This document shows, one piece after another, positions 8,406 through 17,022 of a stretch of DNA of 62,735 nucleotides (within the stretch, counting starts at the first letter, position 1; every line of letters begins with the position of its first letter). A program made the translations under genes and the position numbers. Under the pieces are notes generated by a model. It worked only from the letters and a program-made list of their open reading frames with translations. It had not been told where the DNA came from and made no database searches. Source of the stretch: a virus; the IMG/VR virus record IMGVR_UViG_3300042448_001551, positions 1 through 62,735 of that record; one strand, given 5' to 3'.

Positions 8406-8525
8406 ATGGCAAAAGTTACTAATGCAAACAAAGTATCCTTTGGTAAAAGGAAAGGTGGCAAAGCTGCTAAATCTAAAGGACCAAAAGATAAAAACATATC
8501 AAAGTATAGAGGTCAAGGTAAATAA
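8406..8525 (+). CDS. Very small basic protein, 39 residues
   Basis: The reading frame MAKVTNANKVSFGKRKGG continues to GPKDKNISKYRGQGK and stops just before a terminator. It is rich in Lys and Gly and starts 3 bases after the endolysin stop. Its composition suggests a nucleic-acid-binding or packaged peptide; a similar short basic protein lies after the capsid gene (49737-49892). Confidence 0.7.
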   Translation: MAKVTNANKVSFGKRKGGKAAKSKGPKDKNISKYRGQGK

Positions 8526-8531
8526 AAGAAA

Positions 8532-8560
8532 GCCAGTGTAAAGAAAACACTGGCTTTTTT
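8532..8560 (+). terminator. Terminator of the lysis operon
   Basis: GCCAGTGT (8532-8539) pairs perfectly with ACACTGGC (8547-8554) and is followed by TTTTTT. It sits between the convergent lysis operon and the minus-strand VWA gene. Confidence 0.95.
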
Positions 8561-8564
8561 GTTT

Positions 8565-10070
8565 TTATTTAGCTTTTGCATGACCATATTTATCCACATC
8601 ATAGATTTTATTTCCAGTAAAAATCACTAATTGATTTCTACTTTGGTATTCTTGCAAAGTTTGATGATTAAAATGATTAAATTTTGCTCCTTCTACACCT
8701 ATAAAAAATGCTTTATCACAATATTCAGAACAATGGTCTTCTGCATCAGTTATTACTAATGCATTTATTCCTATATTTTTAATGTGATTAACAGTCACAT
8801 TTAAGTTAGTGCCGCCACCGCCAGTTATCATAGATATACTTATTAAATCATTTTTACTTTTTTTAACACGAGTGTCAAATAAATAAACATCATTTAACAT
8901 ATCCATTTCTTTTAGTTTAGCAGCAATAGACTTTGCAAAATCTATTTTGGTTACAAATTTACCTTCTATATTTCTCACACCACAACCAGAATTCATAGAA
9001 CCTGAAACATCAATATAAATATCTATTTTACCTACAGACTTTGAGTTTTTTATTAATACATCCTCTAAATGAATTTTTCTTAGTTTAGGATGTAGTAATT
9101 CAAAATCATCTAATCCAGCAATATTATCACTATTAAATAGATCTTCATAGACAGGTATTGTTTGAACAGAGAAAAAACTAATAGATTTATCTAATAATTT
9201 TTTAATTTTTTCTTTTAATGATGTCATGGACAATCTCACATTAGCCAAATTACCAGCTATTTTTCTCATATAATCAGGACTGATTTTAGATGCTTCTTCT
9301 CCACCAGATGAACGTAAAGCATCATCAAAAAGTCTATCTTGTATATCCTGATCAAAGTTTTCGTCCATCATTTTACATGTCTGTTGAGCATCATTCATAA
9401 GTCTGTCTAACATATTTTTTGATGTTCCTTTATCAAACATATCTTTAAGATCTTGATCTCCCTGACCGTTTGGATTATCACCTAAATCATTTTTAATTTT
9501 ACTAGATGCATCTGGGTCTATATACTCCATTATAGTTAGCTGTAAAGCATAATACAACATCATATTTTTAGTAAATATAGATGATTTTAATGCAGCTCCC
9601 TCTGACATAATTTTACCCACTGGATTATTTGCCCTTTCTAAAAACTTATATTTAAACTGATTTTTATCATTTCTGGTTTCAAAATCAAGTTTATCTATTT
9701 TATTATAATACATTTTATAAATATCCTTTTGGATGTGATCAGGAAACTTTTTATAAGTTTCTCTCACTTTAGTATAAAACTTACCATAATCAGGTTTTTT
9801 ATCTGCATCTATTTTTGCAAAATCTTTTGTTTTAGCAAAATTATTATACTCAGATTTTATTTGTTCTTGTGTAGAAAAAGCCCCTTCCACTATATTATCT
9901 AGCTTTCTTTCATCTATATAATGTAAATAAGGTTTAATTAAATCTTCTTTTTTATAAAATTGTATTTTACCAAAAAGACCATCATTCTCTTTATAATAAC
10001 TTTTTATTTCCCCTTTCTTTACTTTTTCTAAAATAGTATAGACGTTTTTATATTGTTTTCCACTAGCCAT
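8565..10070 (-). CDS. VWA-domain protein, partner of MoxR ATPase (CobT/CoxE-like), copy 1
   Basis: A 501-residue protein. The C-terminal third is a von Willebrand A domain with MIDAS motif IDVSGSMNSG (near residue 355) and a late acidic motif ITDAEDH. The long N-terminal part is charged and helical. VWA proteins of this kind work with MoxR/CobS-type AAA+ ATPases, whose gene is immediately upstream (10144-11550), to insert metals or remodel partner proteins. The target in the infected cell is unknown. A second, diverged pair sits at 20318-22633. Confidence 0.85.
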   Translation of the reverse strand: MASGKQYKNVYTILEKVKKGEIKSYYKENDGLFGKIQFYKKEDLIKPYLHYIDERKLDNIVEGAFSTQEQIKSEYNNFAKTKDFAKIDADKKPDYGKFYTKVRETYKKFPDHIQKDIYKMYYNKIDKLDFETRNDKNQFKYKFLERANNPVGKIMSEGAALKSSIFTKNMMLYYALQLTIMEYIDPDASSKIKNDLGDNPNGQGDQDLKDMFDKGTSKNMLDRLMNDAQQTCKMMDENFDQDIQDRLFDDALRSSGGEEASKISPDYMRKIAGNLANVRLSMTSLKEKIKKLLDKSISFFSVQTIPVYEDLFNSDNIAGLDDFELLHPKLRKIHLEDVLIKNSKSVGKIDIYIDVSGSMNSGCGVRNIEGKFVTKIDFAKSIAAKLKEMDMLNDVYLFDTRVKKSKNDLISISMITGGGGTNLNVTVNHIKNIGINALVITDAEDHCSEYCDKAFFIGVEGAKFNHFNHQTLQEYQSRNQLVIFTGNKIYDVDKYGHAKAK

Positions 10071-10084
10071 TATTATATTTTTTA

Positions 10085-10112
10085 AAGAGAGGGATTTTTA
10101 TTTCCCTCTCTT
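10085..10112 (-). terminator. Hairpin between MoxR and VWA genes, copy 1
   Basis: A perfect 10-bp stem (AAGAGAGGGA with TCCCTCTCTT) lies between the two genes. The T-run on the minus strand is weak and interrupted, so this could be a partial terminator or an mRNA stabiliser that sets different levels of the two products. Confidence 0.6.
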
Positions 10113-10143
10113 ATTATTAAAAATTGTTTTTATACTTTTAAAA

Positions 10144-11550
10144 CTATATAATGTCTGCTGGAGCACCTTGAGCATTTGGCACAGCGTCTAAGTCATTTAA
10201 AAGACTTTCAAAATCTTCTGATTTACTAGCACGGGCAGGATGATTTTGTAATAGATAGTTCATAGAAGTTTCTATTTCTTCCACTTGAGCTTCATCCATG
10301 ATGTTACGGCTAGTATAAGTATTAATTAGACCCTCTATTTCTGCAATAGCAAGTTCTAACTGATCATTAGTAGTATAACTATGTAACATTTCCACTTTAG
10401 ACATTACAGCTTTAACTTCTGGACTCATTAGCTTATTCTGTAATTCAGAACCAGCTGTTTGATTAATCATAATTTGAGCTGTTTTAACTAATGCTTTATC
10501 AATACTAATATCCCAAACATAACTTACAGCTTTAGCTAATTTAGGTACAAAAGTTAATGTACGATCTGAACTATGACTATAACCTATTTCAAGATATTTC
10601 TCTAGTTTATTAACTGGAATATTAATAGACTCTATCTCTGTATTAGATGGAACACCAATCTTAAAGTGTTCACGATAGTTTCTAGCACCCTTGTTGTAAT
10701 ATTTAACTAACTCTCCTGCAGATACACGGTTTACTGTCATTTTTAACATAAAACGATCCCAGAATGGAGAATCTGCTTCTTCTTTAGGAATTTCATTACA
10801 TGTTGCTACAAACAGTTTCCACTTACAAGGAATTTTGTGTTTACCATTAAACAAGAACTTCTCATTCATTACACCTAACATGGCATTACGGATAGCTGAA
10901 GAAGCTTTATCCACCTCATTAATAATTACAATCTCAGCATCTGCAATTGGAGTGTTAAGATCATATTTATTATCAGTAAATAATTTACCAAGATCAGGCA
11001 TACCTTTAATTTCTGATGCTTTAGTACCTTCATCAGTTTCTAAAATGTATATTTTATTTGCAAAATCTTCTGCAGTCATTTTACCGTCTTTATTTAGCCA
11101 TGCTTTAGCATATTCTATAACAGTTTTAGTTTTAGCCACTCCAGGTGCTCCAACTAACAAACAAGGAAGTCCAGTGGACTCTGCTAATGCTAACATTTTA
11201 AATACTTCTTCTTTATTAATTAAAGAAGTTTCAATCACTCGCACGTCTTGTGCTACTTTTTTTACTACTTGTCTAGATTTTGACATTTGTTTTGTTTTTG
11301 TGTGTGTTATTATTTGTTTACTTTTTAATAATTTAAAAGATCCTTCAGAATAAAATCCACTAAATCCTGGTCCAAATGATGGATAAGTGGTATATCCTAA
11401 ATCTCTATAATCATTAAATACCACTTGTTCAGTATAATATCCTAATGATGTTATTGTTGCTATTTTGCCTATATGATCAGGATTTATTCCAAGACCTGCT
11501 TTAACAACTTTTACAGTGTCTCCTATTTTAAATCTATGCTGTAAAGACAT
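10144..11550 (-). CDS. MoxR/CobS-type AAA+ ATPase with N-terminal SH3-like domain, copy 1
   Basis: A 468-residue protein. Residues about 90 onwards form a MoxR-family AAA+ module: Walker A VGAPGVAKTKT, Walker B EIVIINEVDKAS, and sensor region LFVATCNEIPKEEADSPFWDRF. The first 85 residues (FKIGDTVKVVKAG, then IGKIATITSLG) look like a separate SH3/KOW-like barrel. The in-frame junction (ITHTKTKQ before MSKSRQ) is encoded by DNA that resembles the A/C-rich leaders of neighbouring genes. The ATPase may therefore also start at 11286, the N-terminal part being a fused small gene. It works with the VWA gene downstream. Confidence 0.85.
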   Translation of the reverse strand: MSLQHRFKIGDTVKVVKAGLGINPDHIGKIATITSLGYYTEQVVFNDYRDLGYTTYPSFGPGFSGFYSEGSFKLLKSKQIITHTKTKQMSKSRQVVKKVAQDVRVIETSLINKEEVFKMLALAESTGLPCLLVGAPGVAKTKTVIEYAKAWLNKDGKMTAEDFANKIYILETDEGTKASEIKGMPDLGKLFTDNKYDLNTPIADAEIVIINEVDKASSAIRNAMLGVMNEKFLFNGKHKIPCKWKLFVATCNEIPKEEADSPFWDRFMLKMTVNRVSAGELVKYYNKGARNYREHFKIGVPSNTEIESINIPVNKLEKYLEIGYSHSSDRTLTFVPKLAKAVSYVWDISIDKALVKTAQIMINQTAGSELQNKLMSPEVKAVMSKVEMLHSYTTNDQLELAIAEIEGLINTYTSRNIMDEAQVEEIETSMNYLLQNHPARASKSEDFESLLNDLDAVPNAQGAPADII

Positions 11551-11560
11551 TATATAAGAA

Positions 11561-11890
11561 TTAAAGATTTGCAAAAAGCTCAGCAGCGTTATTAGTTTCT
11601 TCAACTTTAACTTTTTCTACTTCTACTGGTTTTGTTTTATTTTGATCTTTTTCTTCCACTTTAAAAATAGTAACTTTTGTTTTAACTCCTTGTAAAACAG
11701 GTAGTTTACGTATCACTTTAATTTGATATGGGTTTGCTGAATACTTTTCTTCTATAGAACCATAACCAAGGTCATCTTTTTTTAACCATGTAAGACCACT
11801 GTGTAAATCTGCAATAAGATCTTCTGCTACAATACTACGTTCAGTTACTTCTACTTCTTCTGTGTTTACTTCTACGTTGTTAATTTTCAT
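11561..11890 (-). CDS. Uncharacterised acidic protein
   Basis: A 109-residue protein, strongly acidic and Val/Glu/Lys-rich, with two strand-rich segments and a Lys/Glu/Val repeat near the C-terminus (PVEVEKVKVEETNNAAELF). It ends 10 bases before the MoxR start and is probably co-transcribed with the uracil-DNA glycosylase and MoxR genes. No family recognised. Confidence 0.55.
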   Translation of the reverse strand: MKINNVEVNTEEVEVTERSIVAEDLIADLHSGLTWLKKDDLGYGSIEEKYSANPYQIKVIRKLPVLQGVKTKVTIFKVEEKDQNKTKPVEVEKVKVEETNNAAELFANL

Positions 11891-11908
11891 TTTGATTTTT
11901 ATTTTTGG

Positions 11909-12628
11909 TTACCAATTAATTGTAAATTCTTTTCCGTTTTGTTCTGTTATAATCTTATTTGTTTCTGCAAATACATCTTCACAATTCCAAATTGTCTTTG
12001 TATAAGCAGCAGATGCTGGATGAGATGCTTTTAGAATATGATGACTTTCACCATCAATAACATCTTCTAATTCTTGGGCTGCTTTACCTAATAGTATAAA
12101 AACAATACCTTTATCTGTAAAATTAATAACGTCTATTACATACATAATAAAGTCTTTCCATATACTAGCATGAGAACCCACTTTATCTATTTCACAAGAA
12201 AGAGCTGAGTTTAATAATAAAACACCTTGATTAGCCCATCTGGTAAGATCTGGATCACGTTCTGATGGTACTCCTTCATTAAGTGTAAGATCTAATGCTT
12301 CAAATATATTTTTTAAACTAGGTTGAGGTTTACCTGTTAAACCACAACTAAAAGCAAGACCGTCAGCTACACCAAAGTGAGGATAGGGATCTTGTCCAAT
12401 TACAACCACTTTTAAATCTTTTATAGGACATTCCTCAAAAGCTCTAAACATGTGTTTTAATGGTGGTGTAAATCTTTTACCCTCATTTCTAAGATTGTAT
12501 AATGTACTAAGGATTTTATCAAAATCTGAAGTTTGTACAAATCCTTTTAATTTATTAGCCCAACCTGATGGTTTAAGCTTTTCTATAAGTTTTAATTTAA
12601 TTTCTTCAAGATCTACTGAAGTTGTCAT
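11909..12628 (-). CDS. ung: Uracil-DNA glycosylase, family 1
   Basis: A 239-residue protein at the usual length of Ung. Water-activating motif GQDPYPH at 78-84 (catalytic D80), LLLNSALS at 137-144 and a C-terminal HPASAA at 203-208 in place of the usual HPSPLS loop. It removes uracil from DNA to start base-excision repair, or protects a thymine genome against dUTP incorporation. UDG is one of the recurring genes of crAss-like phages. It is read away from the plus-strand gene at 12661. Confidence 0.95.
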   Translation of the reverse strand: MTTSVDLEEIKLKLIEKLKPSGWANKLKGFVQTSDFDKILSTLYNLRNEGKRFTPPLKHMFRAFEECPIKDLKVVVIGQDPYPHFGVADGLAFSCGLTGKPQPSLKNIFEALDLTLNEGVPSERDPDLTRWANQGVLLLNSALSCEIDKVGSHASIWKDFIMYVIDVINFTDKGIVFILLGKAAQELEDVIDGESHHILKASHPASAAYTKTIWNCEDVFAETNKIITEQNGKEFTINW

Positions 12629-12638
12629 AAATAGTATT

Positions 12639-12646
12639 TATATTTG
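12639..12646 (+). promoter_or_regulatory. Bacteroidota-type -7 element for the 12661 gene
   Basis: TATATTTG lies 14 bases upstream of the plus-strand ATG and matches TAnnTTTG. The -33 region is not convincing. It would explain transcription of a lone plus-strand gene inside a minus-strand block. Confidence 0.45.
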
Positions 12647-12660
12647 TAAAAATATATTGT

Positions 12661-12957
12661 ATGAGTGAGAAAAAATTAACATATATTGGTATTAAGAAAG
12701 ATACCACTTTTCCTATTACAGTTGGAGGAAACACTTTAATTAATCTTCAAAAACTATTATTATTTTTAATAGCTGATAAATCTGAAGAAGAAATAAAGAT
12801 TGCTCAAGAAAAAATTATGCAACAAAAATATGATGAAGAATGGTATGAGCATGTAGCATTTATTTCTTTTATGATAAATGCTATGGAAACTGAGGCTCAT
12901 AAATTAGGACTCACTGTAGAAGAAGATTTATCAGATCCTAACTTAGGGCAAAATTAA
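12661..12957 (+). CDS. Uncharacterised helical protein, lone plus-strand gene
   Basis: A 98-residue acidic, helical protein. It stands alone on the plus strand among minus-strand genes and its 3' end overlaps the convergent gene at 12938 by 20 bases. A TAnnTTTG element just upstream supports independent expression. No family recognised; isolated genes of this type in phages are often early host-takeover proteins. Confidence 0.6.
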   Translation: MSEKKLTYIGIKKDTTFPITVGGNTLINLQKLLLFLIADKSEEEIKIAQEKIMQQKYDEEWYEHVAFISFMINAMETEAHKLGLTVEEDLSDPNLGQN

Positions 12958-13333
12958 CTTCTTGTCCAATCTCTATAGCAGCTTGTATAGCTAAAGATAA
13001 TTCATCTCTAGAACAATCTGCAAAAGACTTAGCTAAAAAATATTCCTTTCCTGCCACAGACCGAGCTATACAAAGACCAGCTCGGTCTTTTATTAATATC
13101 TTCATATTCTCCACTGTTTCTCCCACATGCATAGCTAAATGTTTTATCATAACATGTAATTTAGCCAGCTGAGGAAGTGTACCATCATCATGTGTCACTT
13201 CATAGAATACTTCTACAATAGAACCATCTTTAATATGATTAACAAATAGTTCAAATTGTTTAGATTGACTTAAAGTGGAAAATTTTAAATCTCCATCTTT
13301 TTTAATGTACTTTCCTGTAAAATGTTGTTCCAT
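12938..13333 (-). CDS. Uncharacterised protein, possibly NinB/Orf-like
   Basis: A 131-residue protein. The central part (DGTLPQLAKLHVMIKHLA, then MKILIKDRAGL) loosely recalls NinB/Orf recombination mediators, where a helical QxxxLHxxI segment precedes a conserved MK..K element. It overlaps the SF2 helicase stop by one base and so belongs to the DNA-metabolism cluster. The family assignment is tentative. Confidence 0.45.
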   Translation of the reverse strand: MEQHFTGKYIKKDGDLKFSTLSQSKQFELFVNHIKDGSIVEVFYEVTHDDGTLPQLAKLHVMIKHLAMHVGETVENMKILIKDRAGLCIARSVAGKEYFLAKSFADCSRDELSLAIQAAIEIGQEVNFALS

Positions 13334-14439
13334 TATTCTTTATTTTTAGCTGAATGTACTTTGATTTTTTTAGAATCAAAATCTTTAATAGCTTCTGTAA
13401 TCCACTTTTCATCCACTGTATCCTCATAACATAAAATATGCACTACAGCTAATTCGCCTGGACTAAGTCTTAAAGTTCTACCAAGTTTTTGGGCAAACTT
13501 TCTTTCATTACCAAACGAATGTAAAATAATAGAAGCTCTTAAATTTGGAATGTTTACACCTTCATTTAATTGTTGAACACAAGATAATAAATCTATTTCT
13601 CCTTTTTTAAATTTATCTAGATTAATTTCTGAGTTTGGATTTTTACTATGATAGGAGTGTTTAGACATTCTATCAGCTTGTTCTTGAGTGTTGCAGAACA
13701 AAAGACACTTATCATCTATTTGTTTTAATAGATTTAATGCATAGTTTTCTTTAGTTTTAAAGTCCATTAATGCACGCATTCTCATTAAAGATGTAATTTG
13801 TTTTTGTTTCATACCTGCACTTTCTCTAAAACGCTTAGTCCAATACTCATAATGATTAGATTCTGATGTAAAAAAAGTTTTTTGGGTTTTTAAAACAACA
13901 GGAATATCGCTCACTTGAGAAAGAGGCATTTTATGTATTACAATTCTATAATCATTTAATATTTCGTTGTCAATAGCGTCATCTGTTAAATAACTAAATA
14001 CAACAGGACAATATTTATTTACAAGAATTCCTTTTTCAGAGTTATTATATCTAGGAGGAGTACCAGTGAGACCTAATATTCTACCAGAATATTCTTCTAA
14101 AAAAGCTTCACTACTTGGTAGTATAGAATGACATTCATCTAAGACTAAAATATCATAATATTTAGGATTTTGCTTTGGTAAAGATAGATAAGTGGTAAAA
14201 CTTATATTATCACTAGATATTTTAAATTTTTTTGCATCATCAGTCCAACTTGTAAAAATAGAAAGCTTAGGGGCTACAACTAACACTTTTAGTTTAAACA
14301 TATTAGATTTTTGTAAATGCTCTATATATTTAAGACCTAAAAGTGTTTTACCTACACCCATTGAAATTGCTGCTGTACAACGTTGATGCTTTAAGATTTT
14401 ATCTAAAGCTTCTTTTTGTATTTCATCTTTAGTTAACAT
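13333..14439 (-). CDS. SF2 DNA/RNA helicase (DECH box)
   Basis: A 368-residue superfamily 2 helicase: motif I SMGVGKT at 26-32, Ia VLVVAPKLS, motif II DECH at 101-104, motif III LTGTPP, motif V QLNEGVNIP and motif VI QKLGRTLR. It is shorter than SNF2 remodellers but carries the complete core. Crass-like phages regularly encode an SF2/SNF2-type helicase near UDG, as here. Likely roles are branch migration or replication-fork processing. Confidence 0.9.
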   Translation of the reverse strand: MLTKDEIQKEALDKILKHQRCTAAISMGVGKTLLGLKYIEHLQKSNMFKLKVLVVAPKLSIFTSWTDDAKKFKISSDNISFTTYLSLPKQNPKYYDILVLDECHSILPSSEAFLEEYSGRILGLTGTPPRYNNSEKGILVNKYCPVVFSYLTDDAIDNEILNDYRIVIHKMPLSQVSDIPVVLKTQKTFFTSESNHYEYWTKRFRESAGMKQKQITSLMRMRALMDFKTKENYALNLLKQIDDKCLLFCNTQEQADRMSKHSYHSKNPNSEINLDKFKKGEIDLLSCVQQLNEGVNIPNLRASIILHSFGNERKFAQKLGRTLRLSPGELAVVHILCYEDTVDEKWITEAIKDFDSKKIKVHSAKNKE

Positions 14440-14446
14440 TATTAAT

Positions 14447-14725
14447 TTATTTTAATCCGTATTGTTTCCTGTGTTTTAAAATTTTATTTTTATCTTCTAA
14501 ACAATCATCATAACAACCAGTAGTTAGATAATCAGGTTTTCCTGACATATTCCATTGTCTAAAATTAATCATTGTTAAATCTTTTAAAAGATAATAAGTC
14601 TTTCCCACTGTACTAAACATTTTAACTTTAGCATTAACGTGTTCTAATTGTTTTGCACCATGATTTAAAGATCTAACCATCTTTAAATGAGCTGTGCAAT
14701 TTGAATTTCCGATTTTAAATGACAT
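14447..14725 (-). CDS. Uncharacterised small protein
   Basis: A 92-residue basic protein with four spread cysteines and a Tyr/Leu-rich middle (GKTYYLLKDLTMI). No known motif. It sits between the helicase and a conserved phage protein, 3 and 7 bases from its neighbours, so it is part of the same transcript. Confidence 0.55.
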   Translation of the reverse strand: MSFKIGNSNCTAHLKMVRSLNHGAKQLEHVNAKVKMFSTVGKTYYLLKDLTMINFRQWNMSGKPDYLTTGCYDDCLEDKNKILKHRKQYGLK

Positions 14726-14728
14726 ATA

Positions 14729-15673
14729 TTATTTTTTTTTATTGTTTTCAAACCATTCTGGAATATCTGCTAATACAATATCTGAATGATCTATTAATAC
14801 TTTATCTAATAAAAGTTTAAGTTCTTCTTCACTATACATTTTTTCTTGTCTTTTAAGAAGTATGGCTATACCTTTTTCTAAAGTTTGAATAGCATCGTCT
14901 TTAAAAAACAATTCAGCTTGACATTTAGTAAATAAAATATGACTTTCTACAATTCCTTCTTTACTTGCATGAATGTCTGGGTAAGACTCATCACCACAAA
15001 TTTGTTTAGTAAATCTATTATTTACCCATATTTCAGCAGCTTCTTCTAATGTTTCTTGTTTACTATTATTAAGAAATTCTTCAACTGTTGGACCCACTTT
15101 ATCAGATTCAGCACTTTTTTCCCACTCTTCTAATAACTTCTCTCTTGGAGTATTTTCAAAATGCTTTTTTAAATCTTCATAAAAGTTAGAAGATTGTTTA
15201 GGTTCTTCTTGTGGGATGATGATTTTGTAAACAGAAATCCAAATGTATTTATGTTTTGTTGGTTTTAATTCTTCAGGATTTATCCATTTCTGACAACCTT
15301 CATCTTCAACCTCAATACTTTCACAATTTGGATTCTTTACAAACCATTCTAAAAACTCATCATCAATAGCTTGTACACCATCTTTGATTAAATCGGGGTC
15401 TGTTGTAAGGATGATTCTTTTGCAGAAATGTGGATTTGGCTTAAACGTATGTTTAGTTATAATATGAACATCTCCTACTGGGTCTCTATGATAAAAAGCT
15501 CCACTATCAAATATAGAACTATCATAAGGTAATTTTTCATCAGAAGTTATGTAAATGTGTTGGTTAATTGTATGACCACCTGAATTTTGCAAGATACTAT
15601 CTAAGTGTAATTGACCATTATTAGAGTATAACCTACTTGGTTTATCTGTTGGTATTAAATAAATATTTTTCAT
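14729..15673 (-). CDS. Conserved environmental Bacteroidota phage protein
   Basis: A 314-residue protein starting MKNIYLIPTDKPSRL with a central IILTTDPDLIKDGVQ AIDDEFLEWFV motif. From memory, this block recurs in many Bacteroidota phage and metagenome proteins of unknown function. The C-terminal half is acidic and helical (KKHFENTPREKLLEEWEKSA) and ends in Lys. It hints at an aquatic flavobacterial-type host rather than a gut host, as an inference only. Confidence 0.7.
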   Translation of the reverse strand: MKNIYLIPTDKPSRLYSNNGQLHLDSILQNSGGHTINQHIYITSDEKLPYDSSIFDSGAFYHRDPVGDVHIITKHTFKPNPHFCKRIILTTDPDLIKDGVQAIDDEFLEWFVKNPNCESIEVEDEGCQKWINPEELKPTKHKYIWISVYKIIIPQEEPKQSSNFYEDLKKHFENTPREKLLEEWEKSAESDKVGPTVEEFLNNSKQETLEEAAEIWVNNRFTKQICGDESYPDIHASKEGIVESHILFTKCQAELFFKDDAIQTLEKGIAILLKRQEKMYSEEELKLLLDKVLIDHSDIVLADIPEWFENNKKK

Positions 15674-15674
15674 A

Positions 15675-16064
15675 TTATTTTGATTTAACTATTTCAATAA
15701 GTTTAACAAGACAAGCTAATTCAGCTTCTTCGTAGGTCCCAACCTCCCAATCTGCAAATAATTCAGTTCTTGTCCCATTAATAAAATTAATAATGACAAA
15801 ACCAGTTACTTCTTTTCTATCATCATTCGTTTGTCCATAACTTCCATAAATTTTATACTTCTCTCTAAAAAACCTAAATGCTTGTGAGAATGTGGGAATA
15901 CCAAAAGGTTTTGTAGGTAAATCGGTTTCTCGATGAACCTTATAACCATTACCTACATGTATAGTGTTAGGATACTCTAAAGTTGCCCAAGCCAAACAAG
16001 GTTTATCAAACCCAATTGACTTTAATTCTAATGCTTGTTCATATGATACAAATTCTTTATTCAT
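15675..16064 (-). CDS. Conserved environmental Bacteroidota phage protein (SYEQALELKSIGF type)
   Basis: A 129-residue protein with N-terminal FVSYEQALELKSIGFDKPC and a central FSQAFRFFREKYKI helix. I recall this opening as a common signature of small uncharacterised proteins in Bacteroidota phages and mobile elements. Its function is unknown. It often occurs beside the MKNIYLIPTDKPSRL protein, as here (the two are one base apart). Confidence 0.7.
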   Translation of the reverse strand: MNKEFVSYEQALELKSIGFDKPCLAWATLEYPNTIHVGNGYKVHRETDLPTKPFGIPTFSQAFRFFREKYKIYGSYGQTNDDRKEVTGFVIINFINGTRTELFADWEVGTYEEAELACLVKLIEIVKSK

Positions 16065-16452
16065 TTTTTAATCTTGATTCAGACAAACCTAATTCTTTAG
16101 CTTCTTCAGGATTTTCCTCGACAAAACGGTGACAATTACGACATAATGCTTTCCACTTGGAAATATTAAGATAATTATCTCCTATTCTTCCAGCGGAGTG
16201 ATGTACATCAGTTGCTTCTCCACTACATCCCACTAATTTAGCTTGACAATTAGGATTTGCTATTAAAAATAATTTTCTTTTTTTAGAATACTCATCCATT
16301 TCTACCTGCCTCTTTTTAGAGACAGGAGAAATAGATTTAGGTTTTTCCATAGAATACCAGCATTCTTTGCAGTACTTTTCTTTTCCTGAGCTTTTCCATA
16401 TGTGTTTAGGTTGTTCACATCCTGCACATTTTTTTAGTTTAGATTGTATCAT
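16057..16452 (-). CDS. HNH endonuclease with N-terminal zinc ribbon
   Basis: A 131-residue protein. The N-terminus has two CxxC pairs (CAGC and CKEC) forming a zinc ribbon. The C-terminal half is an HNH domain with DVHHSAGR (catalytic HH) and LCRNCHRFVEENPEEA. The paired Cys at PNCQ and VGCSG complete the zinc site. It may act as a recombination or packaging nuclease, or as a homing nuclease. It overlaps both neighbours slightly. Confidence 0.85.
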   Translation of the reverse strand: MIQSKLKKCAGCEQPKHIWKSSGKEKYCKECWYSMEKPKSISPVSKKRQVEMDEYSKKRKLFLIANPNCQAKLVGCSGEATDVHHSAGRIGDNYLNISKWKALCRNCHRFVEENPEEAKELGLSESRLKNE

Positions 16453-16961
16453 GTTAATTGAAAAAAGTTATTAGTAATTAAATGAGATTTAATTAATCTT
16501 TCAACTATCATTACAGGAGTTATTTTTAACTCTTTAAATGAAAGTGTATTAATATATGTACGATCACATTCGTTTTCATTACACATTTGTTTTACAACTT
16601 TAGAATTAGGAAATAATTTAATTAAAAACCCATTCATTTGGTTGTTTACAATCTCTTGTTTATACAAATTTAAGTTTTCTTGCACTTGAATTTGTGTATT
16701 TTCTATTTTAAACTTTTTATTTTTTGACATAGTTTTGATTTCATCTTCACTATATACATTTAAACCATAAAGAGCCTCAGCATAAACTTTTTGCTGAACA
16801 TTGTTAAACACTGGAGAATCAAATTTTTGATAATATCTACTGTTATTATATAATGGTTTTTCATTATATTTTACAAACTGATGTTTGTTTGTATCTCTAA
16901 ATGATATAATTACACCTTTAGAGTTGGCAGAAGCTGTTTTATGTTGATTACTTTGTATCAT
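16449..16961 (-). CDS. Uncharacterised protein
   Basis: A 170-residue basic, Asn/Gln-rich protein with no recognised motif; the C-terminal part is helical (SFKELKITPVMIVERLIKSH). It follows a strong terminator and starts behind a TATTTT..AATTAAAT leader like those described elsewhere in this window, so it heads a new transcript that runs into the HNH gene. Confidence 0.5.
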   Translation of the reverse strand: MIQSNQHKTASANSKGVIISFRDTNKHQFVKYNEKPLYNNSRYYQKFDSPVFNNVQQKVYAEALYGLNVYSEDEIKTMSKNKKFKIENTQIQVQENLNLYKQEIVNNQMNGFLIKLFPNSKVVKQMCNENECDRTYINTLSFKELKITPVMIVERLIKSHLITNNFFQLT

Positions 16962-16986
16962 AATGATTACATTTAATTGTTTAAAA

Positions 16987-17018
16987 TAAAAAAAGCCTGG
17001 CTTTTACACCAGGCTTTT
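16987..17018 (-). terminator. Rho-independent terminator
   Basis: AAGCCTGG pairs with CCAGGCTT (16993-17000 with 17009-17016) and is followed on the minus strand by seven T. It ends the 17023 gene. Confidence 0.95.
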
Positions 17019-17022
17019 AAGT

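Noticed and set aside
8590-8598. Perfect DnaA box TTATCCACA
   Set aside because: It is a single copy inside the VWA coding sequence; no cluster of boxes was seen nearby, so it is probably chance.
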